A stretch of DNA of 64,000 nt from an uncultured Scytonema sp. (GTDB taxonomy: Bacteria; Cyanobacteriota; Cyanobacteriia; Cyanobacteriales; Nostocaceae). Location of the stretch: positions 26,414 to 90,413 of the forward strand of contig CALMVQ010000120.1 in NCBI GenBank assembly GCA_937873135.1. The letters are read 5' to 3'. Under the pieces are notes generated by a model. The model was given only the letters and a program-made list of their open reading frames with translations, did not search any database and was not told where the DNA came from. The position numbers and the translations under genes were made by a program. Position 1 is the stretch's first letter, and every line of letters begins with the position of its first letter. Below, one piece after another: positions 1 through 9,496 of the stretch.

Positions 1-41
1 ATTTAGCTTGAAACAGAAAAATCTTAACTCAAGACTCTTTC

Positions 42-75
42 TTACTCAGCACTCAGCACTCAGCACTCAGGACTG
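42..75. repeat. Heptanucleotide tandem repeat (ACTCAGC)n
   Basis: actcagcactcagcactcagcactcagg read directly; same heptamer as at 24.47-24.66 kb. Confidence 0.85.
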
Positions 76-77
76 AT

Positions 78-446
78 TTAACTGGCTATGCTACGAGGTT
101 CACCTTCTAAAGCTTCATCTTCTGTTTCAAAAATTTCAAACACTGTATCCATCATCGTAACTTCAAACACCAGCTTAGCTTCAGGATGGACATTACAAAT
201 TCGGAAACTGCCTTTAACTTTATCAGCGTCGCGCATTCCTGCCACTAAAGATGTGAGACCAGAACTATCAATAAAATTTACTTGACCGAGATTGACAACG
301 ACATGGCGACTCAATTTAGAAATGCACTCCTGCAACTTTAGACGAAATTGCCACGCTGTAGTAATATCCAAACGACCTGTGGGTATCAAGACGATCACTG
401 TATTACCGTCTTGGGTCGTATAAGTTTTTTGCTCGATCTGAATCAC
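78..446 (-). CDS. STAS-domain anti-sigma factor antagonist
   Basis: 122 aa ORF with VVNLGQVNFIDSSGLTSLVAGMRDA, a SpoIIAA-like STAS signature. Confidence 0.9.
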   Translation of the reverse strand: MIQIEQKTYTTQDGNTVIVLIPTGRLDITTAWQFRLKLQECISKLSRHVVVNLGQVNFIDSSGLTSLVAGMRDADKVKGSFRICNVHPEAKLVFEVTMMDTVFEIFETEDEALEGEPRSIAS

Positions 447-693
447 TCTCGCCTCCCCTAAGCACTCTCAAAATTGATTAGCTGTGAGTTGTTAATTGTT
501 AGTGGTTATGTATAACTACCAACCACTAATCATCCCCGCGACTACCCATCTCATTTTCGTGAGATAGGCTTGTTAACGCGAGGAGTGTTAGTAGACACCA
601 GCACAAGAATTGACTGATGTGTAGTTTGAGCTTAACAAGCTACACATACTATTGTCACTTTTATTGCTTCGTGCTTGTCCTTTGCAGTTTAAC

Positions 694-1743
694 TCACTTA
701 GCTTCAGTATGGCTTGGTGTCCAGTTTATCCAATCCTGAGGTTTAAGGAAGATTTCATACAACTCGGCTTCTGGAGAATTTGGTTGTGGTTGGTAGCCGT
801 ATTCCCAGCGTACCAAGGGTGGGAGAGACATCAAGATTGATTCAGTACGTCCATTGGTTTGAAGACCAAAAATTGTACCTCGGTCATAAACCAAGTTAAA
901 TTCTACATACCTTCCCCGGCGGTACAGTTGAAAATTTCGTTGGCGATCGCCATATTCTATCCCATTTCGCCGTTGGACAATAGGTATATAAGCTGGCAGA
1001 AAGGCATTGCCACAGTCTTTTACAAACGCAAACAATTCTTCCCAACTACGTGGTGCTATTCTATCTAAAGAGTCGCTGTACATAGCCGCCGCCTTATCTG
1101 GGTGGGGACCACGATACAACTGACCCTCACCATGTTGGTAATCGAAAAACAGACCGCCAATACCCCGCGTCTCGTCGCGATGTTTCAAGTAGAAATATTC
1201 ATCACACCAGCGCTTGAACACTGGATAATATTCTGGATGGTGAGCATCACAAGCTTGTTTGAAAGTTTTGTGGAAATGTTTTGCATCTTCGGCAAAGGGG
1301 TAATAGGGAGTCAGATCGGCACCGCCACCAAACCACCATACCGGTCCTGCCTCAAAGTAGCGATAATTGAGGTGAACGGTAGGCACATAAGGATTGCGAG
1401 GATGTAATACCATTGAGGTGCCAGTGACATAAAAGCTGTGTCCTTCTGCCTCTGGACGTTGAGCTAAAATTGAGGGTGGTAAATGCGATCCCCAAACTTC
1501 CGAAAAGCCTACACCAGCTTGTTCAAAGACTGCACCTTCACGCAGAATCCGCGATCGCCCTCCTCCTCCTTCTGGACGTTCCCACCGATCTTCCTGAAAG
1601 CTCTCCACACCATCCAAGTCTGCCAGCCCTTGAGTGATTTGGTCTTGTAACTGTTGCATGAACTGACGAACCCTTGCTTTAGCGTCATGTGGCGGCAAAG
1701 ATGTGGCAGATTTCGTTTGGGGATCGAGGGAGTTGGTTAACAT
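694..1743 (-). CDS. hemF: Oxygen-dependent coproporphyrinogen III oxidase
   Basis: 349 aa [26 protein letters not shown] and [31 protein letters not shown] are HemF motifs. Confidence 0.97.
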   Translation of the reverse strand: MLTNSLDPQTKSATSLPPHDAKARVRQFMQQLQDQITQGLADLDGVESFQEDRWERPEGGGGRSRILREGAVFEQAGVGFSEVWGSHLPPSILAQRPEAEGHSFYVTGTSMVLHPRNPYVPTVHLNYRYFEAGPVWWFGGGADLTPYYPFAEDAKHFHKTFKQACDAHHPEYYPVFKRWCDEYFYLKHRDETRGIGGLFFDYQHGEGQLYRGPHPDKAAAMYSDSLDRIAPRSWEELFAFVKDCGNAFLPAYIPIVQRRNGIEYGDRQRNFQLYRRGRYVEFNLVYDRGTIFGLQTNGRTESILMSLPPLVRWEYGYQPQPNSPEAELYEIFLKPQDWINWTPSHTEAK

Positions 1744-1836
1744 AAACTCAAGAACCTAAATTACGATTTTTCTGAAAGCAACAAATTTTTCAACTGACAA
1801 TTTGATGAAGGTAGCGAGTATGAAGTATGTAGTAGG

Positions 1837-1971
1837 TTGAAAGAGGGAAATTCAGAAGACTGCGCTCGTCCTGAATCGGCGAGTATAACCCCCGTACCAG
1901 ATTCAATCTACCACCGACTTTCCGGGCAACAAGCCCCAAAAAGTCGGCAATAGCTGAATTTCCTCTTTCAA
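1837..1971 (-). promoter_or_regulatory. Possible structured RNA leader or MITE-like element upstream of hemF
   Basis: Terminal arms ttgaaagagggaaattcag / ctgaatttcctctttcaa, inner stem ccgacttt/aaagtcgg with gggc-aacaa-gccc, and tgaatc/gattca; lies 94 bp upstream of the hemF ATG. Confidence 0.4.
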
Positions 1972-2262
1972 GTCGCGCATTCTTGTTACTCGATGGCTAT
2001 GACTAGAGTTATTCTCGCTCAAAGGGGTATTGAGTTTGTATATTGGTTGTGTTTTTTAACTTTTTTATACATGACGTTGGTAAAACTCCCTTGGGATGTA
2101 AAGATGCCTGTCATTACTATAAAGGTCAGGGGGGAGTGGGGAGCCAAGGGAGTTTAGAAGATAGACGCGCTGCTTTGAAGCGTCTTTACCGGAATTATGA
2201 TTCTCCCCCTGTGTTTCCCTTCTCCCCCTCAAAGAGTGTTCCCCACCCCCTAGCTTTTTGGG

Positions 2263-2835
2263 GTGTGGGTTGAGCTTAACAGAAAACGCGTCGCGAGGAA
2301 GATCGGGAAAATGCAAATTTGGTTGTCCAAATTTATCCACCGCAAACGTCGTCAGGTTTGCGTCTCTCTATTCAAGACTTATCGAGAGATCAGTTCTGCT
2401 TCTGTAGATGAATTGTGGCAAAAGGTAGTTGACTTAGGAGATGTTTCCTGGCATCCATTGTTAAAAAGTACTAACTTACCTTGCGGATTGGTACCAAAAC
2501 CAGGATTGATTTACCAAGCCGTGACACGCTTATCGCCAATTCCGATTCGCATATTTGTGGAACGTGTGAATCCTAGAGAGTTGCTGACGGTAAGAGTGTT
2601 AGCAATTCCTGGCATCGAGGAACGAGTGACTTATCGAGTAGAGTCCACAGTTTGTGGCACTTGTTTGTCTTATTCTGTAACATTACGCGGTTGGTTATCA
2701 CCTTTGATTTGGTCTTTTTCTCGCCCTTATGCAGATCGTGTAGCTCGTTCCTTGGTTGAGGCTGTCGAAAAAACAGCATTACAAGCAGTGTCAGGTAAGA
2801 GAGAATCCATTAAAGACGGTTGTTTTGATTTTTAG
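2263..2835 (+). CDS. SRPBCC/polyketide-cyclase-like protein (start uncertain)
   Basis: 190 aa ORF with START/SRPBCC-like pattern; first ~25 aa may not be translated. Confidence 0.6.
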   Translation: MWVELNRKRVARKIGKMQIWLSKFIHRKRRQVCVSLFKTYREISSASVDELWQKVVDLGDVSWHPLLKSTNLPCGLVPKPGLIYQAVTRLSPIPIRIFVERVNPRELLTVRVLAIPGIEERVTYRVESTVCGTCLSYSVTLRGWLSPLIWSFSRPYADRVARSLVEAVEKTALQAVSGKRESIKDGCFDF

Positions 2836-2939
2836 AAATAGCTTCGAGCGCGATTAGCAATTCCCCTAAAAAGCTAAAATCTAGATAGATTAATCATTTA
2901 GTTTTGTAAAAATTTGTTACAGATTTTCTGTAAAATACT

Positions 2940-4010
2940 ATGTACGATGTCCTAGATTCCCGATCAGTCTTAGAAGTGTTACGACCAGTGCAAGATCCAG
3001 AACTCCGCAAAAGTCTGGTAGAAATGAACATGATTCGTAACATTAAAATTGACGATGGCAAGGTAAATTTCACGTTGGTGTTGACTACACCAGCTTGTCC
3101 ATTACGTGAGTTTATTGTTGAAGACTGTCAAAAAGCTGTGAAAAAGCTTCCAGGAGTTACGGACGTATCTATAGAGGTGACAGCAGAAACACCCAAGCAA
3201 AAAGGCATGAGCGATCGCACTGGAATCCCCGGAGTCAAGAATATCATCGCGATTTCCAGTGGTAAAGGTGGTGTAGGAAAAAGTACTGTTGCCGTAAATG
3301 TCGCAGTAGCTTTAGCTCAAACAGGAGCACAAGTTGGGTTACTAGATGCCGATATTTACGGACCTAATGATCCCACAATGCTGGGACTGAGTGAAAGTCA
3401 AATCACAGTACGTTCCACAGAAAAAGGTGATGTACTGGAACCTGCATTTAATCACGGCGTCAAACTAGTATCAATGGGCTTTTTGATCGACCGAGATCAG
3501 CCCGTAGTTTGGCGAGGACCAATGCTTAATGGAGTGATTCGCCAGTTCCTTTATCAAGTGGAATGGGGAGAACTGGACTATTTGATTGTGGATATGCCTC
3601 CAGGAACGGGGGATGCTCAGTTAACTTTGATACAAGCAGTACCGATGGCAGGAGCAGTGATTGTCACCACACCGCAAAACGTCGCACTGTTAGATTCTCG
3701 CAAAGGCTTACGGATGTTTCAGCAGATGAACGTCCAAGTCTTGGGAATAGTAGAAAATATGAGCTACTTTATTCCGCCAGATTTGCCGGACAAACAGTAT
3801 GACATCTTTGGCTCAGGAGGTGGCGAGAAAACTGCTTTAGAGTTGGGAGTGCCGTTAATCGGGTGCGTGCCATTAGAAATTTCCACAAGAATTGGTGGTG
3901 ACAACGGTATTCCTATAGTTGTTGGCGAACCAGACTCGAAAAGTGCAAAAGCTTTAAAGGCGATCGCCCTGAGTATCGCTGGCAAAGTTTCTGTTGCAGC
4001 TTTGACATAA
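2940..4010 (+). CDS. mrp: Mrp/NBP35 (ApbC) family Fe-S carrier ATPase
   Basis: MIP18-like N-terminus then ISSGKGGVGKSTVAVNVAVALA and DYLIVDMPPGTGDAQL. Confidence 0.95.
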   Translation: MYDVLDSRSVLEVLRPVQDPELRKSLVEMNMIRNIKIDDGKVNFTLVLTTPACPLREFIVEDCQKAVKKLPGVTDVSIEVTAETPKQKGMSDRTGIPGVKNIIAISSGKGGVGKSTVAVNVAVALAQTGAQVGLLDADIYGPNDPTMLGLSESQITVRSTEKGDVLEPAFNHGVKLVSMGFLIDRDQPVVWRGPMLNGVIRQFLYQVEWGELDYLIVDMPPGTGDAQLTLIQAVPMAGAVIVTTPQNVALLDSRKGLRMFQQMNVQVLGIVENMSYFIPPDLPDKQYDIFGSGGGEKTALELGVPLIGCVPLEISTRIGGDNGIPIVVGEPDSKSAKALKAIALSIAGKVSVAALT

Positions 4011-4101
4011 AAAGCAAATTTTTGTCTGGTTTTGATCACTCAGCTACAGAATACAGATTTTTAGTTACTCTAAATTTTAAATTTAAGTCTAAAATCTTAC
4101 A

Positions 4102-5406
4102 ATGCTCCTAAAACGTTCAATGCCCAAAATCCGCTGGCAGTATTGGGTTAAACCCTGGCAGCAAATAGACTGGTTACTATTTGGTTTACCAGTAGCTCTG
4201 ACTATATATGGCGGAATTATGATCCGCAGTACAGAATTGACCCAAGGTTTAACTGACTGGTGGTGGCACTGGCTAATGGGTGGCATTGGCTTGATTGTAG
4301 CTCTGTTTCTTGCCAGGATTCGTTATGAAAACCTGATTCAGTTGCATTGGGCAACATACACAATTACCAATATTAGCCTGATTGCAGTTATGATCGCTGG
4401 CACAAGTGCTAAAGGGGCACAACGTTGGATCAGTATTGCTGGTATACCCGTTCAACCTTCAGAATTTGCCAAAATAGGATTAATTATTACTTTAGCTGCA
4501 CTCTTACACAAGCGCACTGCTTCTAGTCTCGATAATGTGTTCAGGGCTTTGGCCATCACCGCTGTACCTTGGGCATTGGTCTTTTTACAACCAGACTTGG
4601 CAACATCACTTGTATTTGGTGCAATTGTTTTGGCAATGTTGTACTGGGCGAATGCCAACCCAAGCTGGTTAATCCTGCTGATTTCTCCTTTGGTAGCAGC
4701 GATTCTGATGAGTATACCTTGGCCAATCCCGATAGTTTTGTTTCACGAGATATATTTGGCACCTTTAGGATTAGCTTGGGCTGGCGGTATGGCCATACTT
4801 GGCTCTTTATCTCTTCCTACTCGTCATTATTGGCTAAGTGGTATAGGTGCATTATGCTTCAACCTTTTAGGTGGGGAATTAGGGGTTTTTGCCTGGAATC
4901 ATGTGTTAAAAGAGTATCAAAAAAATCGGTTGACTGTATTTGTTAACCCCGAACACGATCCCCTTGGCGCTGGTTACCACCTCATCCAATCTCGCATTGC
5001 GATCGGTGCTGGAGAATTTTGGGGATTGGGTCTTTTTAAAGGTCCTATGACTCAACTAAATTTCGTTCCCGAACAGCATACTGACTTTATTTTCTCTGCC
5101 GTTGGTGAAGAATTCGGTTTTATTGGCTGTTTGGTTGTACTGGTTGTCTTTTGCTTTATTTGTCTGCGCCTGTTGCACATCGCGCAGACTGCAAAAGATA
5201 ACTTTGGTTCGTTATTGGCGATTGGCGTTTTGTCGATGATCGTGTTTCAAATGGTTGTCAACATCGGTATGACTGTAGGATTAGCACCCGTAGCTGGAAT
5301 TCCCCTACCTTGGTTGAGTTATGGTCGTTCCGCTATGTTGGCAAACTTTATAGCGATTGGAATAGTAGAATCAGTGGCCAATTTTAGACAACGACCAAAG
5401 TATTGA
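4102..5406 (+). CDS. rodA: FtsW/RodA/SpoVE family rod-shape-determining protein
   Basis: 434 aa polytopic ORF; GIPLPWLSYGRSAMLANFIAIGIVESV and EHTDFIFSAVGEEFGFIG-type motifs. Confidence 0.93.
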   Translation: MLLKRSMPKIRWQYWVKPWQQIDWLLFGLPVALTIYGGIMIRSTELTQGLTDWWWHWLMGGIGLIVALFLARIRYENLIQLHWATYTITNISLIAVMIAGTSAKGAQRWISIAGIPVQPSEFAKIGLIITLAALLHKRTASSLDNVFRALAITAVPWALVFLQPDLATSLVFGAIVLAMLYWANANPSWLILLISPLVAAILMSIPWPIPIVLFHEIYLAPLGLAWAGGMAILGSLSLPTRHYWLSGIGALCFNLLGGELGVFAWNHVLKEYQKNRLTVFVNPEHDPLGAGYHLIQSRIAIGAGEFWGLGLFKGPMTQLNFVPEQHTDFIFSAVGEEFGFIGCLVVLVVFCFICLRLLHIAQTAKDNFGSLLAIGVLSMIVFQMVVNIGMTVGLAPVAGIPLPWLSYGRSAMLANFIAIGIVESVANFRQRPKY

Positions 5407-5440
5407 AGTAAAAAGTAAAAAGTAAAAAGTAAAAAGAGAA
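5405..5440. repeat. Heptanucleotide tandem repeat (AGTAAAA)n
   Basis: aagtaaaaagtaaaaagtaaaaagtaaaaag directly after the rodA stop codon. Confidence 0.85.
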
Positions 5441-5530
5441 TACCCATAATTAAAATTATCGGAAAAAAATCTTTTTCTGTTTTCCACGGGCTGAATTGGG
5501 GGCTTGAAACCGTTTTGTCTTTATGAGTGC

Positions 5531-5560
5531 CTTTTAACTTTTAACTTTTAACTTTTTAAT
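5531..5560. repeat. Heptanucleotide tandem repeat (TTTTAAC)n
   Basis: ttttaacttttaacttttaactttttaa at the 3' end of the AI-2E gene. Confidence 0.8.
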
Positions 5561-6623
5561 CGGTTGTTGGTTGTTTGGTGTCAGAATAATTAGAATCGAA
5601 AACCCAACTGTCTAAAGCATCTTTGATCACACCAGCTACAGGTACAGCCACAATCAGTCCCAGCACTCCACCAATATAGGTTCCTACTATCAAAGAAATC
5701 AAGACCCATATTGGTCTGAGTCCAATAAAACTACCTAAGAGTCGGGGTGCGATCCCTTGATCGATTAACTGATCAATGACGACAGCTGCCGCCAATACCT
5801 TCACTGCTAACCAGAAGTCATGTGACGCTGTTATTAAAATTATAATGGCAAGACTAACAACATCCCCAAAGGGAATTAAGCTCAAAATCCCTATACCAAA
5901 ACCAAAGAGCAAACCAAAAGGAACTTGAAAAGCTAAAAACATTAATGTCTGTGAAACTCCCATCAGCAAAGCTAAAGCTACCTGACCGATTAAGTAATTT
6001 TGAAAATTTTGCTGAAGTGACTGCTGTAACTGCTGACCAACATTCACAGGTAATTTTTTAAATATACTCTGCCAAACTCTCTCACCATCTATTAAAAAAT
6101 AAAAAGTTAGTACTACTGTAATTAATGCTTCAGAAATACTATCAATAGTGTCTAAAACAAAGCTGAAAAGTTTATCGGCAAAACTCTCTAATTCATTAGG
6201 AAAACGATCTGTTATTTGACTTATGATCTGACTCAGGTTAACTTTGACTCCGTGGCTTACAACCCAATCATTAACAATCTGAAGTTGTTGCTCACTAGAA
6301 TCAATCCATTGGGGAAGTAGCTTTGCCATTTCATTAAATTGTTGGAGAACAATAGGTACTAAGGTGATACCCAAAGTAGTAAAAATGACTAAAGCTGATA
6401 TAAATACTAATCCAACTGCGTATTTCCTTTTAAACCCGCGTTTTTGTAGAACTGAGACAAGGTAATTTAAAATGAAGGCAAACAAACTTGCCAGCACAAA
6501 AATTGTCACTAGGGGTTGAAAATATTGGAAAAATTGGTACGCAAGCCAACCGTTGAGAAAGATTAACGGAAACAACAGTGTCAAAATTAGCCATTGAAGT
6601 ACTTTATTAAGTGAAGATGTCAT
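5556..6623 (-). CDS. AI-2E family transporter (PerM/UPF0118)
   Basis: 355 aa ORF; FYFLIDGERVW and GLRPIWVLISLIVGTYIGGVLGLIVAVPVAGVIKDALD are family-typical. Confidence 0.92.
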   Translation of the reverse strand: MTSSLNKVLQWLILTLLFPLIFLNGWLAYQFFQYFQPLVTIFVLASLFAFILNYLVSVLQKRGFKRKYAVGLVFISALVIFTTLGITLVPIVLQQFNEMAKLLPQWIDSSEQQLQIVNDWVVSHGVKVNLSQIISQITDRFPNELESFADKLFSFVLDTIDSISEALITVVLTFYFLIDGERVWQSIFKKLPVNVGQQLQQSLQQNFQNYLIGQVALALLMGVSQTLMFLAFQVPFGLLFGFGIGILSLIPFGDVVSLAIIILITASHDFWLAVKVLAAAVVIDQLIDQGIAPRLLGSFIGLRPIWVLISLIVGTYIGGVLGLIVAVPVAGVIKDALDSWVFDSNYSDTKQPTTD

Positions 6624-6788
6624 TTTAATTTAATAAGATCGGGGGATAAGCTATCACCGATGCGGTAATTGCCATTCATGGTAATGTTTATAGCTGACAG
6701 AATAGCGGCACTTCGGGCGCTCATGCTAACAATCTGTTCGGTATTCCCGAAAGCCAAAATGTGACTCGCGATCGCTACATTAGTAAAT

Positions 6789-6894
6789 ATATAGGACTTG
6801 CGCACTATGTGCCAGAAACCCGGTTTACACCAAAGATCGTTTGAAAAACCTTCAGAGAAACCAAAAGAATAGGTAATCGCGTAAGTCTTAATAT
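6789..6894. repeat. Degenerate MITE-like element of the cyanobacterial AGGACTTRCGCA family
   Basis: Imperfect inverted ends atataggacttgcgc / gcgtaagtcttaatat with internal ccagaaacccggttt. Confidence 0.55.
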
Positions 6895-6934
6895 AGAGAA
6901 AAATTACTATACATTTCCTGAAAAGCAAAGAATT

Positions 6935-9037
6935 ATGAGTGCAAACGCGGCTATTTCTGACAATCCCTTACTCAAAGGCTACGGTTTACCAACATTTACA
7001 GATATTATCCCAGCGCAAGTTGTGCCAGCGTTCAACCAGTTATTGGCTTCCCTAGAGGAAGAACTTGCTACCTTAGAAGCTAATGTCAAACCGACTTGGA
7101 GCAGTCTGGTAGAACCACGAGATCGGTTGACAGAGCGGTTAAACTGGAGTTGGGGTGTCGTCAACCATTTAATGGGCGTGAAAAATAGCCCCGAACTGCG
7201 CGAAGCTTATGAAGCCGTACAGCCTTTAGTGGTACAGTTCTTTAACAAGCTGGGTCAAAGTCAACCAATTTACAATGCTTTTAAAGCATTGCGAGTCAGT
7301 GAGGCTTGGTCAACTTTAGACTCTGCCCAACAACGTATTGTGGAAGCTGCCATCCGGGATGCCGAACTTTCCGGCGTTGGTTTACTTGGCGAGGCTCGGG
7401 AACGTTTCAATGCTATTCAAACAGAGATGGCAGAACTTGCTACCAAGTTCTCCAACCACGTCCTAGACGCCACCAAAGCGTTTAGCTTAACGCTGACAAA
7501 TAAAGACGAAATTGATGGCTTGCCTCCAAGCTTAATAAGTTTAGCAGCACAAGCCGCGCGCGCAGGGGGAGAAGAAAATTCTACACCTGAAAATGGTCCG
7601 TGGCGTATAACTTTAGACTCACCCAGCTATGGTCCTTTTGTGCAGCATAGCACTAGGCGCGATTTGCGATCACAGCTTTACAAAGCCTTTATCACCCGTG
7701 CTTCATCAGGCGAGTTGGATAACAATCCACTTATTGATCGCATTTTAGAATTGCGTCAAGAACTCGCTCAATTACTTGGCTTTAAGACCTATGCTGAGTT
7801 AAGCCTAGCGACTAAAATGGCTGAGAACGTTCAAGCAGTTGAGTCGCTCTTAGAAGAATTACGCCGTGCCAGTTACGATGCTGCTGTTAAGGAACTTGAA
7901 GAACTTAAAGCCTTTGCTACATCGAAAAAAGCACCAGAAGCAAACAATCTACAACAATGGGATATCAGCTTTTGGGCAGAACGCCAACAAGAAGAAAAAT
8001 TTGCTTTCACTGCAGAAGAACTGCGTCCCTACTTCCCTCTTCCCCAAGTATTAGATGGCTTATTCGGTCTTGTGAAGCGGTTGTTTGGCGTGAGTGTAAC
8101 TCCGGCTGACGGTCAATTTCCAGTTTGGCATGAGGATGTACGTTATTTCCAAATAGCGGATGAAACGGGTTATCCAATTGCCTACTTTTACTTAGATCCT
8201 TACAGCCGTCCAGCAGAAAAGCGTGGTGGTGCTTGGATGGATGTCTGCATTAACCGTGGTAAAGTTACAACTAATGGAGTCACCTCTACCCGCTTACCTG
8301 TAGCATATTTGGTGTGTAACCAAACTCCTCCAATCGATGGCAAGCCCAGTCTGATGACTTTCTATGAAGTCGAGACTTTGTTTCATGAGTTCGGTCACGG
8401 TTTACAACATATGCTGACTAAGGTAGACTATACTGAAGCTGCCGGTATTAATAATGTCGAATGGGATGCAGTGGAATTACCCAGCCAGTTCATGGAAAAC
8501 TGGTGTTATGACAGACCGACTTTGATGGGCATGGCAAAGCATTACGAAACTGGTGAACCGCTACCAGAACATTACTATCAAAAACTACGGGCAGCAAAAA
8601 ATTACATGAGTGGCAGTGCTATGCTGCGGCAAATCCACTTTAGCTTGCTTGACTTGGAATTGCACTACCGCTATATTGCCGGTGGCAGTGAAACTCCAAA
8701 AGATGTGCGCGATCGCATTGCCAAAATGACTACCGTATTGCCACCGTTACCCGAAGACAATTTCCTCTGTGTTTTCGGACATATATTTGGTGGTGGTTAT
8801 GCAGCAGGTTATTACAGCTACAAGTGGGCTGAAGTGCTTAGCGCTGATGCTTTTGCAGCTTTTGAAGAAGCTGGTTTAGAAGACGAAGAGGCAATAAAAT
8901 CTATAGGTAGAATGTACCGCGATACAGTATTGGCTCTCGGTGGTAGTAAGCACCCAAGGGAAGTTTTTAAATCCTTCCGGGGTCGCGAACCTATTACAAC
9001 TCCTTTACTTAAGCACAATGGTTTAGTGGCGGCGTAA
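6935..9037 (+). CDS. prlC: M3 family metallopeptidase (oligopeptidase A-like)
   Basis: 700 aa ORF; HEFGHGLQHMLT zinc motif and M3 domain organisation. Confidence 0.95.
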   Translation: MSANAAISDNPLLKGYGLPTFTDIIPAQVVPAFNQLLASLEEELATLEANVKPTWSSLVEPRDRLTERLNWSWGVVNHLMGVKNSPELREAYEAVQPLVVQFFNKLGQSQPIYNAFKALRVSEAWSTLDSAQQRIVEAAIRDAELSGVGLLGEARERFNAIQTEMAELATKFSNHVLDATKAFSLTLTNKDEIDGLPPSLISLAAQAARAGGEENSTPENGPWRITLDSPSYGPFVQHSTRRDLRSQLYKAFITRASSGELDNNPLIDRILELRQELAQLLGFKTYAELSLATKMAENVQAVESLLEELRRASYDAAVKELEELKAFATSKKAPEANNLQQWDISFWAERQQEEKFAFTAEELRPYFPLPQVLDGLFGLVKRLFGVSVTPADGQFPVWHEDVRYFQIADETGYPIAYFYLDPYSRPAEKRGGAWMDVCINRGKVTTNGVTSTRLPVAYLVCNQTPPIDGKPSLMTFYEVETLFHEFGHGLQHMLTKVDYTEAAGINNVEWDAVELPSQFMENWCYDRPTLMGMAKHYETGEPLPEHYYQKLRAAKNYMSGSAMLRQIHFSLLDLELHYRYIAGGSETPKDVRDRIAKMTTVLPPLPEDNFLCVFGHIFGGGYAAGYYSYKWAEVLSADAFAAFEEAGLEDEEAIKSIGRMYRDTVLALGGSKHPREVFKSFRGREPITTPLLKHNGLVAA

Positions 9038-9306
9038 CTAAAATTCAGGAGTGCGCTCGTAACCCCATAGATAAATAAGCGTGGATTAAAGTAAGGACAT
9101 ATTATTTCTTGTGGGACTCTCCAAAGGAATAAATCTTTTTTTTCGTCCATACCTGTATGTTGGAGCTTCAAACATGAGTGTGCGCTCGTGCAATTAATTT
9201 TACTTTTTATGAGCGCACTCAGAACTGTTTTGGTAAAACTCTTGACTCTGCAACTCGTATAAAAAGCATTGATTCACCTTACTAGGCGCAGAGAACACAG
9301 AGAAAG

Positions 9307-9404
9307 CAATACTGCGTAGGTTTTGGAAATAAAGTAGGCTGAAATCCTTGAAATATCGTTGTCTATAATGACCAAAAAGGAAGGGCAAAACCTACGCAGT
9401 ATTG
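9307..9404. mobile_element. 98-bp MITE-like element with 19-bp perfect TIRs and a 10-bp direct-repeat flank
   Basis: caatactgcgtaggttttg...caaaacctacgcagtattg, flanked by acagagaaag at 9297-9306 and 9405-9414. Confidence 0.85.
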
Positions 9405-9496
9405 ACAGAGAAAGGAATATTTGGCCGGATGCCAGCTGGCTATCTTTGTAATTTATGTTAACTTGATACAAATCTTACAAACCTTGGAGAAGTACA

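Noticed and set aside
2043-2340. Overlapping ORFs on both strands (2043-2273 and 2065-2340)
   Set aside because: Low-complexity C-rich/G-rich intergenic sequence; no recognisable protein features.
6620-6928. 102-aa minus-strand ORF
   Set aside because: Covers the degenerate MITE-like repeat at 6789-6894 and has no domain-like pattern; probably spurious.
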